Origin: Sulfuritalea sp.
GTDB lineage: Bacteria > Pseudomonadota > Gammaproteobacteria > Burkholderiales > Rhodocyclaceae
Direction of reading: 5' to 3'
DNA: 64,000 nt
Assembly (NCBI GenBank): GCA_023229685.1
Contig: JALNYT010000002.1
Coordinates: forward strand, 744,001-808,000
Shown: in pieces, positions 1-7,816 of the stretch
Numbering within the stretch: position 1 is the stretch's first letter
How the letters are laid out: every line of letters starts with the position of its first letter
Made by a program: the position numbers and the translations under genes
Notes under the pieces: generated by a model
Told to the model about the DNA's origin: nothing
Database searches by the model: none
The model's input: the letters and a program-made list of their open reading frames with translations, nothing else

Positions 1-1
1 C

Positions 2-883
2 GACGGCCTGCAGAACGAGAAGACGCCCGTCTCGACCAAGGTCAAGGTCGAACTGATCCGTCGCCTCGGCGCCGCAGGACTCAAGAGCATCGAGGCCACC
101 GCCTTCGTTTCGCCCAAGTGGGTGCCGCAGATGGCGGACAACGCGGAAGTGTTTGCCGCGATCAAGAAGCTGTCTGACGTCAGCTATCCGGTGCTGACGC
201 CCAACATGCAGGGTTTCGAAGCCGCAGTCGCGGCCGGGGCGAAGGAAGTCGCGGTATTCGGCGCGGCCTCCGAATCTTTTTCGCAGAAGAATATCAACTG
301 CTCGATTGCCGAGTCGCTGGACCGTTTCCGCCCCATCGTCGAAGCCGCCAAGGCAGCGGACATCAAGGTGCGCGGCTACGTTTCCTGCGTGCTGGGCTGC
401 CCTTACGAGGGCGAAGTGACGCCGCTGGCCGTCGCCGACGTGGCGCAGGCGCTGCTTGAAATGGGCTGCTATGAAATCAGCCTGGGCGACACCATCGGCA
501 CCGGCACCCCGGAGCGCACCAAGGACATGATCGAGGCCGTCGCGCGGCGCATTCCCCTGAAGAAGATCGCCGGCCATTATCACGACACCTTCGGCATGGC
601 CGCGGCGAACGTCTACGCCTCGTTGCAGATGGGCATCGGCATTTTCGACAGTTCCGTTTCCGGCCTCGGCGGTTGCCCCTATGCCGCGGGCGCTTCGGGC
701 AATGTCGCGACCGAGGACGTGGTCTGGCTGTTGACCGGTCTCGGCATCGACACCGGCATCGACCTCGATGCCCTGGTGGATACCGGCGTCTGGATTTCCA
801 AACAGCTCAAGCGCCAGCCGGCCTCGCGCGTGGCGCGCGCCATCCTCGCCCGGCGTGCCATGCAGGCCGCCAAAGGCGCGTGA
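2..883 (+). CDS. mvaB: Hydroxymethylglutaryl-CoA lyase, 5' end outside window
   Basis: The enzyme cleaves HMG-CoA to acetyl-CoA and acetoacetate, the last step of leucine breakdown. The reading frame is open from base 2 and begins with D-G-L-Q-N-E-K, the conserved start of the TIM barrel just after the family's R-D motif, so only a short N-terminal piece is missing. The family signature GGCPYAAGASGNVATED, with the catalytic cysteine, lies near 667-717. The metal-binding H-x-H of 'GHYHDTFG' is near 571-594. The stop overlaps the next start (GTGA). A leucine/isovalerate pathway operon probably extends to the left, but that is inferred. Identification is firm. Confidence 0.95.
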   Translation, partial: DGLQNEKTPVSTKVKVELIRRLGAAGLKSIEATAFVSPKWVPQMADNAEVFAAIKKLSDVSYPVLTPNMQGFEAAVAAGAKEVAVFGAASESFSQKNINCSIAESLDRFRPIVEAAKAADIKVRGYVSCVLGCPYEGEVTPLAVADVAQALLEMGCYEISLGDTIGTGTPERTKDMIEAVARRIPLKKIAGHYHDTFGMAAANVYASLQMGIGIFDSSVSGLGGCPYAAGASGNVATEDVVWLLTGLGIDTGIDLDALVDTGVWISKQLKRQPASRVARAILARRAMQAAKGA

Positions 884-1116
884 GCGTGCGCCACGGGCAA
901 GGCGACGGGGGCGCCGCCGCGGTGGTCTCGCCCTGCGTCAACATCTGCAAGATGGAAGAGGGCCTGTGCGTCGGCTGTTTCCGCACCATCGACGAGATCG
1001 CGCGCTGGGCCGCTATCGGCGACGCCGACAAGCGGCTGATCCTGGCCGCCGTGGCACAGCGGCGAACCCTTCCCGACCCTGAATCGGACATGACTTGCAA
1101 TTGCAGCGACGTATGA
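880..1116 (+). CDS. DUF1289 family protein
   Basis: This is a 78-residue protein. The GTG start at 880 is chosen because it overlaps the TGA of the lyase gene and because a longer upstream reading would lie wholly inside that gene. It carries the DUF1289 pattern S-P-C-V-x-I-C followed by G-L-C-x-G-C-x-R-T-x-D-E-I-x-x-W, four cysteines that probably bind a metal. The C-terminal tail has two further cysteines (T-C-N-C-S). The function of the family is unknown. Coupling to mvaB suggests co-transcription. The neighbouring long reverse-strand reading frames here are shadows. Confidence 0.85.
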   Translation: MSVRHGQGDGGAAAVVSPCVNICKMEEGLCVGCFRTIDEIARWAAIGDADKRLILAAVAQRRTLPDPESDMTCNCSDV

Positions 1117-1135
1117 AACCATGACCATACGTCAA

Positions 1136-1229
1136 GCCACAGAGGGCACAGAGAACACAGAGAGAGCAAGATGTCATGGCCGGCGGTCGAAGCTTGGTTT
1201 TTCTCTGTGAACTCCGTGTCCTCTGTGGC
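1136..1229. repeat. Long imperfect inverted repeat between genes
   Basis: The left arm 1136-1163 (begins GCCACAGAGG) pairs with the right arm 1202-1229 (ends CCTCTGTGGC) over 28 bases with about four mismatches, around a 38-base centre. The arms are rich in ACAGAG / CTCTGT. Repeats of the 'CACAGAGAACACAGAG' type occur between genes in many unrelated bacteria (recalled, not searched). It lies 17 bases before the MBL gene start and could fold in its leader or act as a terminator for the mvaB transcript. Confidence 0.75.
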
Positions 1230-1246
1230 CAAATAGGTTTTTCAAG

Positions 1247-2203
1247 ATGAAGCTCCCCGAGTCGATCCAGGTCATCGAGCGTGGCTGGTTGTCATCGAAC
1301 AACGTGCTGTTCTTCGAGGGCGAGTCGGCCACGCTGGTCGATGCCGGCTATGTCGGCCACGCGCCGCAGACGGTCGAACTCGTAAAGTCGGCGTTGGCGG
1401 CGCCCCGAAGGAAGTCCCCTGGTGGGACACGGCGCGCTCCGGTCACACTCGACCGCCTGATCAACACCCATTCGCACTCCGACCACATCGGCGGCAACGC
1501 CGCGCTGCAGGCCGCATTCGGCTGCAAGATCGTGATCCCCGCCGGCATCGAACGCATGATCACCGAGTGGGACACCAATGCCCTGCTGCTCGACGCGGCC
1601 AGGCAGCGCGGCCACCGCTTCGCCCACGACGCCGTGATCGAGGCCCACAGCGAATTCGAAATGGGCGGGCTGACCTGGCAGGCGCTGCCTGCGCCCGGCC
1701 ACGACATGGAAGCGCTGGTCTACTACTGCGCCGAGAAGCGCATCCTGGTCTCTGGCGATGCGCTGTGGCAGGATGGCTTCGGCATCATCTTCGGCGAACT
1801 GATGGGCAGGAAGGATGCCATGCCGGCTACCCGTGCCACGCTGGAAATGATCGGCCGGCTCGGAGTCGACATCGTGATCCCCGGCCACGGTGCGCCCTTC
1901 GACGATTTCGATGCCGCCCTGGCCCGCGCCTTCAAGCGCCTGGAATCCTTCGAGGCCGACTCCACGCGCGTCGGGCGCAATGCCGTGCGCGCCTGCTTCA
2001 CCTTCAATCTGCTCGACCTGCAGCGCCTGCGCGAGGACGAGTTGCCGACCTACCTCAAGAGCGTGCCCTTCTTCGACAGCGTCAACCAGCGCATGCTGGG
2101 CTTCTCCGATGAAGATTTCGCCTCCTGGCTGCTCGGCGAACTGCTGCGCTCGCGCTCCATTGAACTGCGCGACGGCTGGATCCTGCCGACCATGGCGCCG
2201 TAA
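1247..2203 (+). CDS. MBL-fold metallo-hydrolase with a repeat-derived insert
   Basis: This is a 318-residue metallo-beta-lactamase-fold hydrolase. The zinc motif H-x-H-x-D-H is at residues 75-80 (THSHSDH), with later metal ligands in 'PAPGHDM' and 'VIPGHGAP'. The C-terminal third is a helical extension of the kind seen in glyoxalase-II-like proteins that act on thioesters or sulfur compounds. The substrate cannot be told. Residues of about 48-66, just before the zinc loop, are Arg/Pro/Gly-rich and are encoded by a hairpin repeat (bases 1387-1445) that looks like an in-frame insertion. No strong ribosome site precedes ATG 1247. The next gene follows after 15 bases. Confidence 0.85.
   Translation: MKLPESIQVIERGWLSSNNVLFFEGESATLVDAGYVGHAPQTVELVKSALAAPRRKSPGGTRRAPVTLDRLINTHSHSDHIGGNAALQAAFGCKIVIPAGIERMITEWDTNALLLDAARQRGHRFAHDAVIEAHSEFEMGGLTWQALPAPGHDMEALVYYCAEKRILVSGDALWQDGFGIIFGELMGRKDAMPATRATLEMIGRLGVDIVIPGHGAPFDDFDAALARAFKRLESFEADSTRVGRNAVRACFTFNLLDLQRLREDELPTYLKSVPFFDSVNQRMLGFSDEDFASWLLGELLRSRSIELRDGWILPTMAP
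1387..1445 (+). repeat. Intragenic box plus hairpin element
   Basis: A one-mismatch copy of the AGTCGGCGCTGG box (GTCGGCGTTGG, 1387-1397) is followed by nested palindromes: GCGCC 1400-1404 with GGCGC 1431-1435, and GTCCC 1414-1418 with GGGAC 1424-1428. It lies inside the MBL gene and adds about 19 residues. Confidence 0.6.
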
Positions 2204-2218
2204 CGGAGGCGTTCGATC

Positions 2219-2962
2219 ATGACTGATACCGGAAATAGCGAAACGCTCGCCCGCCTGTTGCGCGAGCGGCGCAGCATCCGGGATTTTTCCGCCACCGAAG
2301 TACCCGCGGAACTGGTCGATGCCATTCTCGGCGACGCGCGCTGGGCACCGAGCTGGTCGAATACGCAGCCCTACAAAATCGCCGTCGCCAGCGGCGAGTT
2401 GAAGGACCGGCTCAAGGCGCAGCTGCTGGCCTGCTACGACGCCTCGGTGCGGCTGCAGGGCGGCAGCGTGCTGGCCAAGGCGGGGGCGCTGGTGACCCGC
2501 AAGGGCCTGCCCGACGGCGACTTCAATACGCGTTTCGAATATCCGAAGGAACTGACGCCGCGTCGCCGCGCCACCGGCTTCGGCCTCTACGCCGCGCTCG
2601 GCATCGCCCGCGAGGACAGCGCGGCGCGCAACCGCCAGATGCGCCGCAACTGGGAGTTCTTCGGCGCGCCGGTCGTGATGTTTGTTTTCGTGCGCCAGGA
2701 ACTGGGCGCCTACTCCGTCCTCGACGCCGGCATCTTCCTGCAGTCGCTGATGCTGTCGGCGCAGGCGCGGGGCTTGGGCACCTGCGCCGAGGGCGCACTG
2801 GGCACCTGGGCCGGGCCGGTGCGCGAGGCCTTCGACGTGCCGCCCGCCTACAAGCTGCTGTGCGGACTCGCGCTGGGCTGGCCGAGCGACCACGTCGTCA
2901 ATGCCTACAATCCGGGCCGTGCCGATGTGGCGGAGATGCTGATTCCGGTTAAGCGCGGCTAG
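2219..2962 (+). CDS. Nitroreductase family protein
   Basis: This is a 247-residue FMN-dependent nitroreductase-fold protein. The N-terminal R-R-S-I-R-D-F, followed by 'APSWSNTQPYKI', is the typical FMN phosphate and ribityl binding region. 'GLGTCAEGAL' near residue 180 is the second FMN contact. Such enzymes reduce nitro groups, quinones or flavins with NAD(P)H, and the physiological substrate is not evident. ATG 2219 is preceded by GGAGG directly after the MBL stop, so the two genes are probably co-transcribed. The family call is firm and the role unknown. Confidence 0.88.
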   Translation: MTDTGNSETLARLLRERRSIRDFSATEVPAELVDAILGDARWAPSWSNTQPYKIAVASGELKDRLKAQLLACYDASVRLQGGSVLAKAGALVTRKGLPDGDFNTRFEYPKELTPRRRATGFGLYAALGIAREDSAARNRQMRRNWEFFGAPVVMFVFVRQELGAYSVLDAGIFLQSLMLSAQARGLGTCAEGALGTWAGPVREAFDVPPAYKLLCGLALGWPSDHVVNAYNPGRADVAEMLIPVKRG

Positions 2963-2968
2963 GCGTTT

Positions 2969-3058
2969 GGCGTCGCAGGACGCCGTACCGCCAGCGCCGA
3001 CTCTTGAGTTGGTGACTTGTTTCCGCGGCCGTTGCCGCGGCGAGTCCCGGCAACGGCC
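2969..3058. repeat. Composite intergenic repeat: two hairpins around an exact box
   Basis: Hairpin GGCGTC 2969-2974 / GACGCC 2979-2984 is followed by an exact reverse copy of the box (CCAGCGCCGAC, 2991-3001). Then comes a perfect 11-bp stem, GGCCGTTGCCG 3027-3037 with CGGCAACGGCC 3048-3058, and a 10-base loop. There is no T-run, so this reads as a REP-like element more than a simple terminator. Confidence 0.65.
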
Positions 3059-3083
3059 CCCGTAATCCGCTATCCTTTCACCT

Positions 3084-3926
3084 ATGCAAGTCGTCCTCAT
3101 CAGCGGTCTTTCCGGTTCCGGCAAATCCATCGCGCTCAATGTGCTGGAGGATTCCGGCTACTACTGCGTCGACAATCTGCCGGCGCCGCTCTTGTCGGAT
3201 CTGGTCGGCCATCTGCGGTTGGAGGGGCACGAGCTGGCGGCGGTGGCGGTGGACATGCGCGGCGGCGCGAGCATTGCGGCGCTGCCGCTGCAATTGCGCA
3301 ATCTGGAAGCGCAGGGCGTCACGCTGCGCTTCGTGTTTCTCGACGCGCGCACCGATGTGCTGATCCAGCGTTTTTCCGAGACCCGCCGCAGTCATCCGCT
3401 GGCCGGCGACGACGTGACCCTGGAGGAAGCCATCGCCCGTGAGCGCGAGGGGCTCGAAATGCTGGCCTCGCTCGGCCACCATATCGACACCAGCAACCTG
3501 CGGCCCAATTCGCTACGCGCCTGCATCAAGGAGTTCGCGGCGCTGGATGAGCGCAGCGGGCTGACGCTGCTGTTCGAATCCTTCGGTTTCAAGAACGGCA
3601 TACCGCTCGACGCCGACCTGGTGTTCGACGTGCGCTGCCTGCCCAACCCGCATTACGAACCCGAGTTGCGGTCGCTCACCGGGCGCGATGCCGCGGTGAT
3701 CGACTTCCTCGAAGCCCAGCCCGAAGTGGCGCGCATGGAGGCCGATCTGCGCCGTTTCATCGGCGACTGGCTGCCGGCGTACATCGGCGACAACCGCTCC
3801 TATCTGACGGTTGCCATCGGCTGCACCGGAGGCCAGCACCGCTCGGTGTATCTCGCCGAAAAGCTCGCCGCGCATTTCCGCGGATCGGCCAGGGTGCTGG
3901 TGCGGCATCGCGCCCTGATCGAATGA
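3084..3926 (+). CDS. rapZ: RNase adapter / nucleotide-binding protein RapZ
   Basis: This is a 280-residue member of the RapZ (YvcJ) family, which binds nucleotides and, in enterobacteria, delivers the GlmY/GlmZ small RNAs to RNase E to control GlmS. The Walker A motif G-L-S-G-S-G-K-S is at residues 8-15, and 'YYCVDNLP' follows at about 26-33. The C-terminal domain has the family signature IGCTGGQHRSVYLAEKLA. Length and both domains are complete. It overlaps the next gene by ATGA. No GlmY/GlmZ is expected in this class, so the RNA partner here is unknown. Identification is firm. Confidence 0.95.
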   Translation: MQVVLISGLSGSGKSIALNVLEDSGYYCVDNLPAPLLSDLVGHLRLEGHELAAVAVDMRGGASIAALPLQLRNLEAQGVTLRFVFLDARTDVLIQRFSETRRSHPLAGDDVTLEEAIAREREGLEMLASLGHHIDTSNLRPNSLRACIKEFAALDERSGLTLLFESFGFKNGIPLDADLVFDVRCLPNPHYEPELRSLTGRDAAVIDFLEAQPEVARMEADLRRFIGDWLPAYIGDNRSYLTVAIGCTGGQHRSVYLAEKLAAHFRGSARVLVRHRALIE

Positions 3927-4369
3927 AGCATTCCGTTCCCGACGGCCTTCGCGACCTGCTGGCGCAGGCCGCCGGGGTCGGCCATGCGCCGTGGCGCACG
4001 CTGCTCAAGCCCGGCGACTGGGTGCTGCTGCTGGCCGCCGGCGTGCTGGTGGCGACGTCCTATCCGTTGCTGTGGCGCGGCGGCAAGGCGGATCGCGCGA
4101 TCGTCAAGCGCGATGGCCAGGTGGTCACCGAACTGGCGCTGAACGTCGCGCGCAGATACGAGGTTACCGGCGCCATCGGCACCACGCTGATCGAAATCCA
4201 GCCCGGCCGCGCCCGCGTGCTTTCCGATCCCGGCCCGCGCCAGTACTGCGTGCAGCAGGGCTGGCTGACGCGCGCCAATGCGGTGGCGATCTGCGCGCCG
4301 AATCACGTCACGCTGCAACTTTCCGGACGCAGCGGCCAGAATGGCGCTTATGACACGCTCAACTATTGA
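3923..4369 (+). CDS. NusG domain II-containing protein
   Basis: This is a 148-residue protein. One transmembrane helix at about residues 32-50 ('WVLLLAAGVLVATSYPLL') is followed by a small beta-domain of the NusG_II type (about 60-140), with the diagnostic 'G....IEI..G.ARVLSDPGPRQYCVQQGW' layout. Proteins of this type are found beside Gx transporters and in RnfG-like or thiamine-linked clusters. The job is unknown, possibly a membrane-anchored accessory to the adjacent transporter. ATG 3923 overlaps the rapZ stop, and the 3' end overlaps the next gene by 20 bases, so translation is likely coupled. Confidence 0.8.
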   Translation: MKHSVPDGLRDLLAQAAGVGHAPWRTLLKPGDWVLLLAAGVLVATSYPLLWRGGKADRAIVKRDGQVVTELALNVARRYEVTGAIGTTLIEIQPGRARVLSDPGPRQYCVQQGWLTRANAVAICAPNHVTLQLSGRSGQNGAYDTLNY

Positions 4370-4895
4370 ACTGCCGGTCACCGTCGATGACTACCGCATC
4401 GCGCGTTACGCGGCGGCGGCGATCGCGCTGACGGTGGCCGAGGCGGCGCTGCCGAGCCCCTTGCCGGGCATCAAGCCGGGCCTGGCCAACATCATCGTGC
4501 TGGTGGTGCTGGCGCGTTACGGCTGGCGCGATGCCGCCTGGGTCAGCCTGCTGCGCGTGGTGGCGGGCAGCCTGGTGATCGGCCAGTTTCTCGCGCCGGG
4601 ATTTTTCCTGGCGTTGGCAGGTGCCTTGTGCAGCCTGGCCGTGCTGGCGCTGGCGCAGCATCTGCCGCCGCGCTTCTTCGGCCCGGTCTCGGCCAGCGTG
4701 CTGGCGGCGTTCGCCCACATCGGCGGCCAGCTGCTGCTGGCCCGCGTCTGGCTGGTGCCGCACGACGGCGTGTTCTATCTGCTGCCGCTGTTCGCCACGG
4801 CGGCGCTGGTCTTCGGCGCCATCAACGGCCTCGTCGCGGCGCGCTTGCTTGCCGCACCCGTTGCCGCGAATCCTGCCTTGAAAGGCGCGTCATGA
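4350..4895 (+). CDS. Gx transporter family membrane protein
   Basis: This is a 181-residue, strongly hydrophobic protein with about five helices. It begins after a short charged head (MTRSTIELP). The segment 'PSPLPGIKPGLANIIVLVVL' is characteristic of the Gx family (also annotated heptaprenyl diphosphate synthase component I), thought to be an ECF-type substrate-binding membrane protein. An in-frame ATG at 4341 would add three residues. The gene overlaps the NusG-II gene, and its stop overlaps the next start (ATGA). The substrate is unknown. The overlap chain rapZ - NusG II - Gx - LON domain suggests one transcript. Confidence 0.8.
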   Translation: MTRSTIELPVTVDDYRIARYAAAAIALTVAEAALPSPLPGIKPGLANIIVLVVLARYGWRDAAWVSLLRVVAGSLVIGQFLAPGFFLALAGALCSLAVLALAQHLPPRFFGPVSASVLAAFAHIGGQLLLARVWLVPHDGVFYLLPLFATAALVFGAINGLVAARLLAAPVAANPALKGAS

Positions 4896-5500
4896 TCATT
4901 CCGCTGTTTCCCCTGCGGTCGGTGCTGTTTCCCGGCGGGCGGCTGCCGATGCGGATCTTCGAGCAGCGCTACATGGACATGGCCAAGGTCTGTTTCAAGG
5001 AATCCAGTTGCTTCGGCATCTGCCTGATTGCGCGCGGCGAGGAGGTCGCCCGTGCCGGCCAGAAACCGGCCGAGCCGCACGCGGTGGGCACGCTGGCGCA
5101 CATCGCCGACTGGGACATGCAGCAGCTTGGCGTGCTCAACATCATCGCCCAGGGCGGCGAGCGCTTTCGTTTGCTGCGCCATTGGACGGAGGAGTCAGGC
5201 CTGCTGCGCGGCGAGATCGAGCTGATCGCGGCCCCCACCGTGCTGCCGGTTCCCGGCCCTTACGCGCGTCTGGTGCCGCTGTTGCGCGCCATCGTCGGCG
5301 AGATGGCGGCCGGTGCGCCCAACGCCCCCGCCATGCCGCACCGCTTCTTCGACGCCGGCTGGCTGGGCATGCGCTACGCGGAAGTGCTGCCGATCCCGGT
5401 TGCCGCGAGGCAGAAGCTGCTGGAAATCGAGGACAGCATCGACCGCCTCGAGATCATCTATCGCTTTCTTGAAGGCAAGGGTTTGTTGCCGGATGTTTGA
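4892..5500 (+). CDS. LON peptidase substrate-binding domain protein
   Basis: This is a 202-residue protein made only of the N-terminal LON (PUA-like) domain. It starts 'IPLFPLRSVLFPGGRLPMRIFEQRY', very typical, and lacks the AAA+ and serine-lysine protease parts of Lon. The best-known cytoplasmic relatives are stand-alone domains of uncertain role, perhaps protein binding or quality control. Start 4892 overlaps the preceding TGA. The 3' end runs 43 bases into the oppositely oriented mutY gene, so the two transcripts must be antisense at their ends. Confidence 0.88.
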   Translation: MIIPLFPLRSVLFPGGRLPMRIFEQRYMDMAKVCFKESSCFGICLIARGEEVARAGQKPAEPHAVGTLAHIADWDMQQLGVLNIIAQGGERFRLLRHWTEESGLLRGEIELIAAPTVLPVPGPYARLVPLLRAIVGEMAAGAPNAPAMPHRFFDAGWLGMRYAEVLPIPVAARQKLLEIEDSIDRLEIIYRFLEGKGLLPDV

Positions 5501-6525
5501 CACTCATCGAGGATGCGCCTGATCGGCGCCGGCAGGGCGGCATTGCCGGTTTCGGCCAGCGCCAGCCACTGCCATCCCGGCTCCATGGCGGCATGGCCCG
5601 GAGTTACCTGCAGCAGCAGCGGCGCGATGTGCAGACGGAAGTGGCTGAAGACGTGCACTAGAGTCGGCGCTGGCGAGACGCCGATCACGCGGCAGTCGCA
5701 GCGGCGCTCCGCCCATTCCCTCGCATCGGCGCCTTCGGGCAGTTCCGGCAGCGACAGCAACCCGCCCCAGATGCCGGACGGCGGCCGCGTTTCGAGCAGC
5801 ACGCGATTGCCGTCGAGCAGCACCAGCAGCGTGGCGTGGCGTTGCGGAATCTCGCGGCGCGGTTTGGCTTGCGGCAGCTCCGCGGTGCGATCAGTGGTGC
5901 GGGCGACGCAGGGCTCAGCGAGCGGGCAGGCCTCGCAGCGCGGCTTGCCGCGCGCGCAGAGCGTGGCGCCGAGATCCATCTGCGCCTGGTTGTAGATGGC
6001 GCCGTTTCGCGCCGGCATCAGTTCCGCGGCCAGGGTCCAGAGGCGCTTTTCCACCGCGCCGCTGCCGGGGAAGCCCTCGATGCCGAAGGCGCGGCACAGC
6101 ACGCGCTTGACGTTGCCGTCGAGGATCGGCGCATGGGCGCCGAAGCAGAAGGTGGCGATCGAGTTGGCGGTGGAGCGGCCGATGCCCGGCAGTCGCGCAA
6201 TGACATCGGGATCGCGTGGAAATAGCCCGTTGTGTTGCTCCATGACGGCGCGCGCCGCAGCGTGCAGGTTGCGTGCCCGGGCGTAGTAGCCGAGTCCGCT
6301 CCACAGCGCCATGACCTCTTCGACCGGCGCGGCGGCGAGGTCTGCGAGCTGCGGAAAGCGCTCGAGAAAACGCAGGTAATACGGGATCACCGTCGCCACC
6401 TGCGTCTGCTGCAGCATGATTTCCGACAGCCAGACGCGGTAGGGATCGGTGGTGTTCTGCCACGGCAGATCGTGGCGGCCGTGGCTCTTGTGCCAGCGGA
6501 TCAGGCGCTCGGCGAAATCCTTCAC
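5458..6525 (-). CDS. mutY: A/G-specific adenine DNA glycosylase
   Basis: MutY removes adenine mispaired with 8-oxoguanine. It is 355 residues long with a GTG start at 6525. The catalytic glutamate is in 'LSEIMLQQTQ' (about residue 35), and the helix-hairpin-helix is 'ARLPGIGRSTANSIA'. The catalytic aspartate lies in 'ILDGNVKRVLCR'. The [4Fe-4S] ligands are spaced C-x6-C-x2-C-x5-C (CARGKPRCEACPLAEPC). A C-terminal NUDIX-like 8-oxoG recognition domain follows. An exact copy of the dispersed box (5663-5673) lies in this domain and is read as P-A-P-T just before 'HVFSHFRL'. The gene follows purT by four bases. Confidence 0.96.
   Translation of the reverse strand: MKDFAERLIRWHKSHGRHDLPWQNTTDPYRVWLSEIMLQQTQVATVIPYYLRFLERFPQLADLAAAPVEEVMALWSGLGYYARARNLHAAARAVMEQHNGLFPRDPDVIARLPGIGRSTANSIATFCFGAHAPILDGNVKRVLCRAFGIEGFPGSGAVEKRLWTLAAELMPARNGAIYNQAQMDLGATLCARGKPRCEACPLAEPCVARTTDRTAELPQAKPRREIPQRHATLLVLLDGNRVLLETRPPSGIWGGLLSLPELPEGADAREWAERRCDCRVIGVSPAPTLVHVFSHFRLHIAPLLLQVTPGHAAMEPGWQWLALAETGNAALPAPIRRILDECQTSGNKPLPSRKR
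5663..5673 (+). repeat. Exact dispersed box in mutY
   Basis: An exact GTCGGCGCTGG, preceded by AGA and followed by CGAGACGCC. It lies in the C-terminal domain region of mutY, opposite to the gene, and encodes P-A-P-T. Confidence 0.6.
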
Positions 6526-6529
6526 CCTC

Positions 6530-7753
6530 TCATTTACCTGTCACCGGCTTCACGCGGCTTGCAGCGAGTTTCGCCCGCCGCCGTGCCTCGTCCGTCGTGT
6601 CGGCGTTGGCCACGGCCACGCCCATGCGGCGCTTGACGAAACTCTCGGGCTTGCCGAACAGGCGCAGGTCGGATTCAGGCACCTGCAAGGCCTCGGCCAC
6701 GCCTTCGAAGGCGATGCCCTTTTCGGCCAACCCGCCGTAGATCACCGCCGAAGCCCCGGGGCGGCGCAGCGAGGTGTCGACCGGCAGGCCGAGGATGGCG
6801 CGGGCATGCAGCTCGAATTCCGAGAAGCGTTGCGTCGTCAGCGTCACCAGGCCGGTGTCATGCGGGCGCGGGCTGACTTCGGAGAACCACACGGCATCGC
6901 CCTTGACGAACAGTTCGACGCCGAAGATGCCGCGCCCGCCGAGATTGCCGGTGATGGCGCGGGCGATCTCGCGGGATTGTTCCAGGGCGGACGGCGTCAT
7001 CGCCATCGGCTGCCAGGATTCGACATAGTCGCCATTCACCTGCACATGGCCGATCGGTTCGCAGAAGAAGGTGTCGACATTGCCGTCGGCACCGACGGCG
7101 CGCACCGTGAGCAGGGTGATCTCGTAGTCGAAATCGATGAAACCCTCGACGATGACTCTCCCTGCCCCGACACGACCGCCGGCCTGCGCGTAGTCCCACG
7201 CCTTCGCCACGTCGGCCGGAGTTTTCAGCAGCGACTGGCCCTTGCCCGAGGATGACATCACCGGCTTGACCACGCAGGGGTAGCCGATGCTGTCGATCGC
7301 CGCCTGCATTTCGGCCAGCGAGTCGGCGAACTTGTAGGGCGAGACGGGCAGGCCGAGTTCCTCCGCGGCGAGGCGGCGTATCCCTTCCCGATTCATGGTC
7401 AATTGCGCGGCGCGGGCGGTCGGAATGAATTCCGGGAAATGCCCGGCGATGCCGTCGCGCTCGATCTCGACCAGCGTCGCGGTGGCGATGGCTTCGATCT
7501 CGGGCACCACCAGATGCGGCTTTTCCTTCTCGATCACCGCGCACAGGGCGGCGCCATCGGTCATGGTCACCACGTGGCTGCGGTGCGCCACCTGCATGCC
7601 CGGCGCATCGGCATAACGATCGACTCCGATCACTTCGCAACCCAGCCGTTGCAATGCGATAATGACCTCCTTGCCCAGTTCGCCGCAACCCAAAAGCATC
7701 ACTCGCGTGGCGGACGGAGAAAGCGGAGTGCCGATACGTTTGATGATGCCCAT
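6530..7753 (-). CDS. purT: Formate-dependent phosphoribosylglycinamide formyltransferase
   Basis: PurT makes formyl-GAR from GAR, formate and ATP, a folate-independent alternative to PurN in purine synthesis. It is 407 residues, close to the usual 390-400. The N-terminal 'VMLLGCGELGKEV' is the pre-ATP-grasp nucleotide fold. 'VPEIEAIAT' is typical of the family, and the ATP-grasp domain carries 'VKPVMSSSGKGQS' and 'FGVELFVKGD'. It is transcribed away from the flavin reductase gene, leaving a 63-base divergent promoter region, and mutY follows after four bases. Identification is firm. Confidence 0.96.
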   Translation of the reverse strand: MGIIKRIGTPLSPSATRVMLLGCGELGKEVIIALQRLGCEVIGVDRYADAPGMQVAHRSHVVTMTDGAALCAVIEKEKPHLVVPEIEAIATATLVEIERDGIAGHFPEFIPTARAAQLTMNREGIRRLAAEELGLPVSPYKFADSLAEMQAAIDSIGYPCVVKPVMSSSGKGQSLLKTPADVAKAWDYAQAGGRVGAGRVIVEGFIDFDYEITLLTVRAVGADGNVDTFFCEPIGHVQVNGDYVESWQPMAMTPSALEQSREIARAITGNLGGRGIFGVELFVKGDAVWFSEVSPRPHDTGLVTLTTQRFSEFELHARAILGLPVDTSLRRPGASAVIYGGLAEKGIAFEGVAEALQVPESDLRLFGKPESFVKRRMGVAVANADTTDEARRRAKLAASRVKPVTGK

Positions 7754-7816
7754 CAGGTGCTCCCGATAACGATAAGTAAGTCCCCAGATTTTAGAGCCTC
7801 TTGACGATCAGCCCCA

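Noticed and set aside
6599..6609. GTCGGCGTTGG in purT as a box copy
   Set aside because: The invariant preceding A is a T here, and the flanks do not match.
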